Shown piece after piece: positions 61,727-64,000 of a DNA stretch of 64,000 bases; the stretch's first letter is position 1; each line of letters opens with the position of its first letter. This DNA is from Pseudomonas sp. NKUCC02_KPG (lineage in GTDB: Bacteria > Pseudomonadota > Gammaproteobacteria > Pseudomonadales > Pseudomonadaceae). The translations under genes were made by a program, and so were the position numbers. The notes beneath the pieces are model-generated. The model was not told where the DNA came from and ran no database searches. It saw only the letters and a list, made by a program, of their open reading frames with translations. The stretch covers positions 171,000 through 234,999 of the forward strand of contig NZ_JAHKRC010000009.1 in assembly GCF_019345465.1 (NCBI RefSeq). Reading direction: 5' to 3'.

Positions 61727-63259
61727 TTACAGGCTTGGCAGAACGTGAGCAGGCAGCAGATCGTTCAGGCAACGGGTTGCCAGCAGTTGCATGGCAACTT
61801 CGATATCCGGTGCGAAGAAGCGGTCTTTCTCATAATGAGCGACCTTGCTGCGCAGGGTGGTACGAGCGACTTCAAGCTTGGCCGAGGTTTTCAGGCCATC
61901 ACGCAGATCCAGACCCTGGCACGCGGCCAGCCACTCGATCGCCAGTACGCCACGGACGTTTTCGGCCATTTCCCACAGACGCTTGCCAGCAGAAGGGGCC
62001 ATCGATACGTGGTCTTCCTGGTTGGCCGAGGTCGGAATGCTGTCAACGCTGTGTGGGTGGGACAACGCCTTGTTCTCGCTGGCCAGGGCCGCAGCCGTTA
62101 CCTGAGCGATCATGAAGCCGGAGTTCACGCCACCATTGGCCACCAGGAACGGCGGCAATTGCGACATGTGCTTGTCCATCATCAACGAGATGCGACGTTC
62201 GCTCAGCGAACCGATTTCTGCAATCGCCAGCGCCATGTTGTCAGCAGCCATTGCAACCGGCTCGGCGTGGAAGTTGCCACCGGAGATCACGTCGCCCTGC
62301 TCGGCGAATACCAGCGGGTTATCCGACACTGCGTTGGCTTCAATGCCCAGCACTTCGGCGGCCTGGCGGAACTGGGTCAGGCAGGCACCCATCACTTGCG
62401 GCTGGCAACGCAGGGAGTACGGGTCTTGTACCTTGTCGCAGTTCTTGTGCGACTCGGACACTTCGCTGCTCGCGCCCAGCAGGTCGCGGTAAATGGCAGC
62501 GGCGTCGATCTGACCGCGTTGACCGCGGGCAGCATGAATGCGTGGATCGAACGGCGAGCGCGAACCCAGAACGGCTTCAACGGTCAGGCCGCCACAGGCC
62601 ATCGCGGCAGCAAACAGGTCTTCGCCTTCAAACAGACCGCGCAAGGCATAGGCCGTCGACACTTGAGTGCCGTTGAGCAGGGCCAGGCCTTCTTTGGCAG
62701 CCAGGGTCAGCGGCTCAAGACCGGCTTGTTTCAAGGCCGTGACGGCATCCAGCCACTCACCCTTGTAACGGGCCTTGCCTTCGCCCAGCAGCACCAGCGA
62801 CATGTGCGCCAACGGCGCCAGGTCGCCGGATGCGCCTACCGAACCTTTAAGTGGAATGTGCGGGTAAACCTCGGCATTGATCAGCGCGATCAACGCATCG
62901 ATCACCACGCGACGAATCCCGGAGAAACCACGGCTCAGGCTGTTGACCTTGAGCACCATGATCAGGCGTACCAGATCATCGCTGATTGGCTCGCCGATAC
63001 CGGCTGCGTGGGACAGCACCAAGGAGCGCTGGAGGTTTTCCAGGTCTTCGCTGGCAATTTTGGTCGAAGCCAACAAACCGAAACCGGTGTTGATGCCGTA
63101 CGTGGTGCGGCTCTCGGCAAGGATCTGCTCAACGCACGCCACACTGGCATCGATCTGCGCCGACGCACTTTCGTCCAGGCTCAGGGTGACTGGCTGCTGA
63201 TAGATGTCACGCAGTTGGGCAAGGCTCAGTTGGCCGGGGATCAGGTTTAACTCAAGCAC
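61727..63259 (-). CDS. hutH: Histidine ammonia-lyase
   Basis: A 510-residue lyase that converts histidine to urocanate and ammonia. The MIO prosthetic group forms from Ala143-Ser144-Gly145 in [13 protein letters not shown], and Tyr54 lies in [11 protein letters not shown]. The start is GTG 63259 with AAGGAG seven bases upstream. One hutH copy is seen between hutU and the transporter gene. Confidence 0.97.
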   Translation of the reverse strand: MLELNLIPGQLSLAQLRDIYQQPVTLSLDESASAQIDASVACVEQILAESRTTYGINTGFGLLASTKIASEDLENLQRSLVLSHAAGIGEPISDDLVRLIMVLKVNSLSRGFSGIRRVVIDALIALINAEVYPHIPLKGSVGASGDLAPLAHMSLVLLGEGKARYKGEWLDAVTALKQAGLEPLTLAAKEGLALLNGTQVSTAYALRGLFEGEDLFAAAMACGGLTVEAVLGSRSPFDPRIHAARGQRGQIDAAAIYRDLLGASSEVSESHKNCDKVQDPYSLRCQPQVMGACLTQFRQAAEVLGIEANAVSDNPLVFAEQGDVISGGNFHAEPVAMAADNMALAIAEIGSLSERRISLMMDKHMSQLPPFLVANGGVNSGFMIAQVTAAALASENKALSHPHSVDSIPTSANQEDHVSMAPSAGKRLWEMAENVRGVLAIEWLAACQGLDLRDGLKTSAKLEVARTTLRSKVAHYEKDRFFAPDIEVAMQLLATRCLNDLLPAHVLPSL

Positions 63260-63297
63260 GTTAATACTCCTTCACGCGTGTAACCGAAATGTATGTG

Positions 63298-63389
63298 GTA
63301 GTCGCTGCCGCAGGCTGCGAAGGGTTGCGGAGCAACCCGTTTTCTTGAAGGCCCTGCTAGCCCCTTCGCAGCCTTCGGCAGCGACTACA
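63298..63389. repeat. Inverted REP-like pair, family B, inside the hut operon
   Basis: GTAGTCGCTGCCGCAGGCTGCGA (from 63298) faces TCGCAGCCTTCGGCAGCGACTAC, with an inner inverted pair (GGGTTGC...GCAACCC). It fills the gap between hutU and hutH. Confidence 0.9.
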
Positions 63390-63397
63390 GGTATTTA

Positions 63398-64000
63398 TCA
63401 GCCGTTGATCATCGGCAGGTTCAGGCCCTGCTCGTTTGCACAGTCGATGGCGATGTCGTAGCCCGCATCTGCGTGACGCATCACGCCGGTTGCCGGGTCG
63501 TTGTGCAGGACACGGGCGATACGCTCAGCCGCTTCGTCGGTACCGTCACACACGATCACCATCCCCGAGTGCTGGGAGAAGCCCATGCCCACGCCACCGC
63601 CGTGGTGCAGCGAAACCCAGGTCGCGCCGCTCGCGGTGTTCAACAGGGCGTTGAGCAATGGCCAGTCGGACACGGCGTCCGATCCATCCTTCATCGACTC
63701 GGTTTCACGGTTCGGGCTCGATACCGAACCGGAGTCCAGATGGTCGCGGCCGATCACGATCGGAGCTTTCAGCTCGCCGCTGCGCACCATTTCGTTGAAC
63801 GCCAGGCCCAGCTTGGCGCGCTGGCCCAGACCGACCCAGCAGATACGTGCCGGCAGACCCTGGAAGCTGATGCGCTCACGAGCCATGTCCAGCCAGTTGT
63901 GCAGGTGGGCGTCGTCAGCGATCAGCTCCTTGACCTTGGCGTCGGTTTTGTAGATGTCTTCGGCATCGCCCGACAGCGCGACCCAGCGGAACGGGCCTAC
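63398..64000 (-). CDS. hutU: Urocanate hydratase, C-terminal part (5' end outside window)
   Basis: The last 200 residues of urocanase are open from the window edge to a TGA at 63398-63400. The frame reads [20 protein letters not shown], then [23 protein letters not shown], the family signature region with the active-site Cys (in [14 protein letters not shown]), then [24 protein letters not shown] and [15 protein letters not shown]. The enzyme adds water to urocanate to give imidazolone propionate. It lies upstream of hutH and is read in the same direction. Confidence 0.96.
   Translation of the reverse strand, partial: VGPFRWVALSGDAEDIYKTDAKVKELIADDAHLHNWLDMARERISFQGLPARICWVGLGQRAKLGLAFNEMVRSGELKAPIVIGRDHLDSGSVSSPNRETESMKDGSDAVSDWPLLNALLNTASGATWVSLHHGGGVGMGFSQHSGMVIVCDGTDEAAERIARVLHNDPATGVMRHADAGYDIAIDCANEQGLNLPMING

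Overview
The window is a Pseudomonas chromosome fragment, most likely from the fluorescens/fragi side of the genus. This rests on the gene order hemE-gltDB-damX-like-aroBK-pilQPONM / ponA, maeB, rpmE, priA-argS, hslVU, ubiE-ubiJ-ubiB, hisI-hisE, tatABC-rsmE, chemoreceptors, amino-acid ABC transporter, opgGH, dtd-pip, hut, which is the order I recall from P. aeruginosa PAO1. It also rests on the protein sequences, the high GC, and two families of inverted REP-like repeats typical of this genus.

Layout. 1-270 is the end of an MFS transporter. 273-6939 (minus strand) is an accessory block: a remnant type II secretion cluster (gspC, gspD, a gspE-gspL chimera, gspM), a cytochrome b561 gene and a chitin-active lytic polysaccharide monooxygenase (LPMO). 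7329-22246 is core: hemE, gltDB and the pilMNOPQ-aroK-aroB-SPOR operon. 22450-29738 has ponA, an orphan class 3 lipase resembling a type VI effector, the malic enzyme, a thermonuclease-like protein and rpmE. 29958-36950 has priA, argS, a SPOR protein and hslVU. 37091-39359 is what remains of the medium-chain PHA locus: phaF and a PHA-region protein persist, but the synthases, depolymerase, phaD and phaI are absent. 39466-45495 is ubiE-ubiJ-ubiB, hisIE, tatABC and rsmE. 45637-51857 has two tandem chemoreceptors and a polar amino-acid ABC transporter. 52149-58022 has osmoregulated periplasmic glucan synthesis (opgGH), dtd and pip. 58197-64000 is the histidine utilisation operon hutU-hutH-transporter-hutI-hutG, with hutU cut by the window edge.

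Main observations. (1) The second ORF of the Gsp cluster carries a GspE ATPase whose last residues are replaced in frame by what looks like the C-terminal domain of GspL. gspL then runs into gspM with its ATGA overlap, so gspF to gspK and most of gspL appear to have been deleted. (2) A secreted LPMO and a cytochrome b561 with one heme-ligand position changed to Asn sit beside this broken secretion system. (3) The PHA synthesis genes are missing from their usual place while phaF is kept. (4) An orphan lipase effector candidate sits between ponA and maeB. (5) The two tandem chemoreceptors differ by about 117 residues, mostly a block missing from the ligand-binding domain. (6) An intrinsic terminator lies inside a signal-peptide coding sequence.

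Limits. Everything here is read by eye from sequence. Family assignments rest on remembered motifs and gene order, not on database searches. No tRNA, rRNA, CRISPR or insertion sequence was seen.
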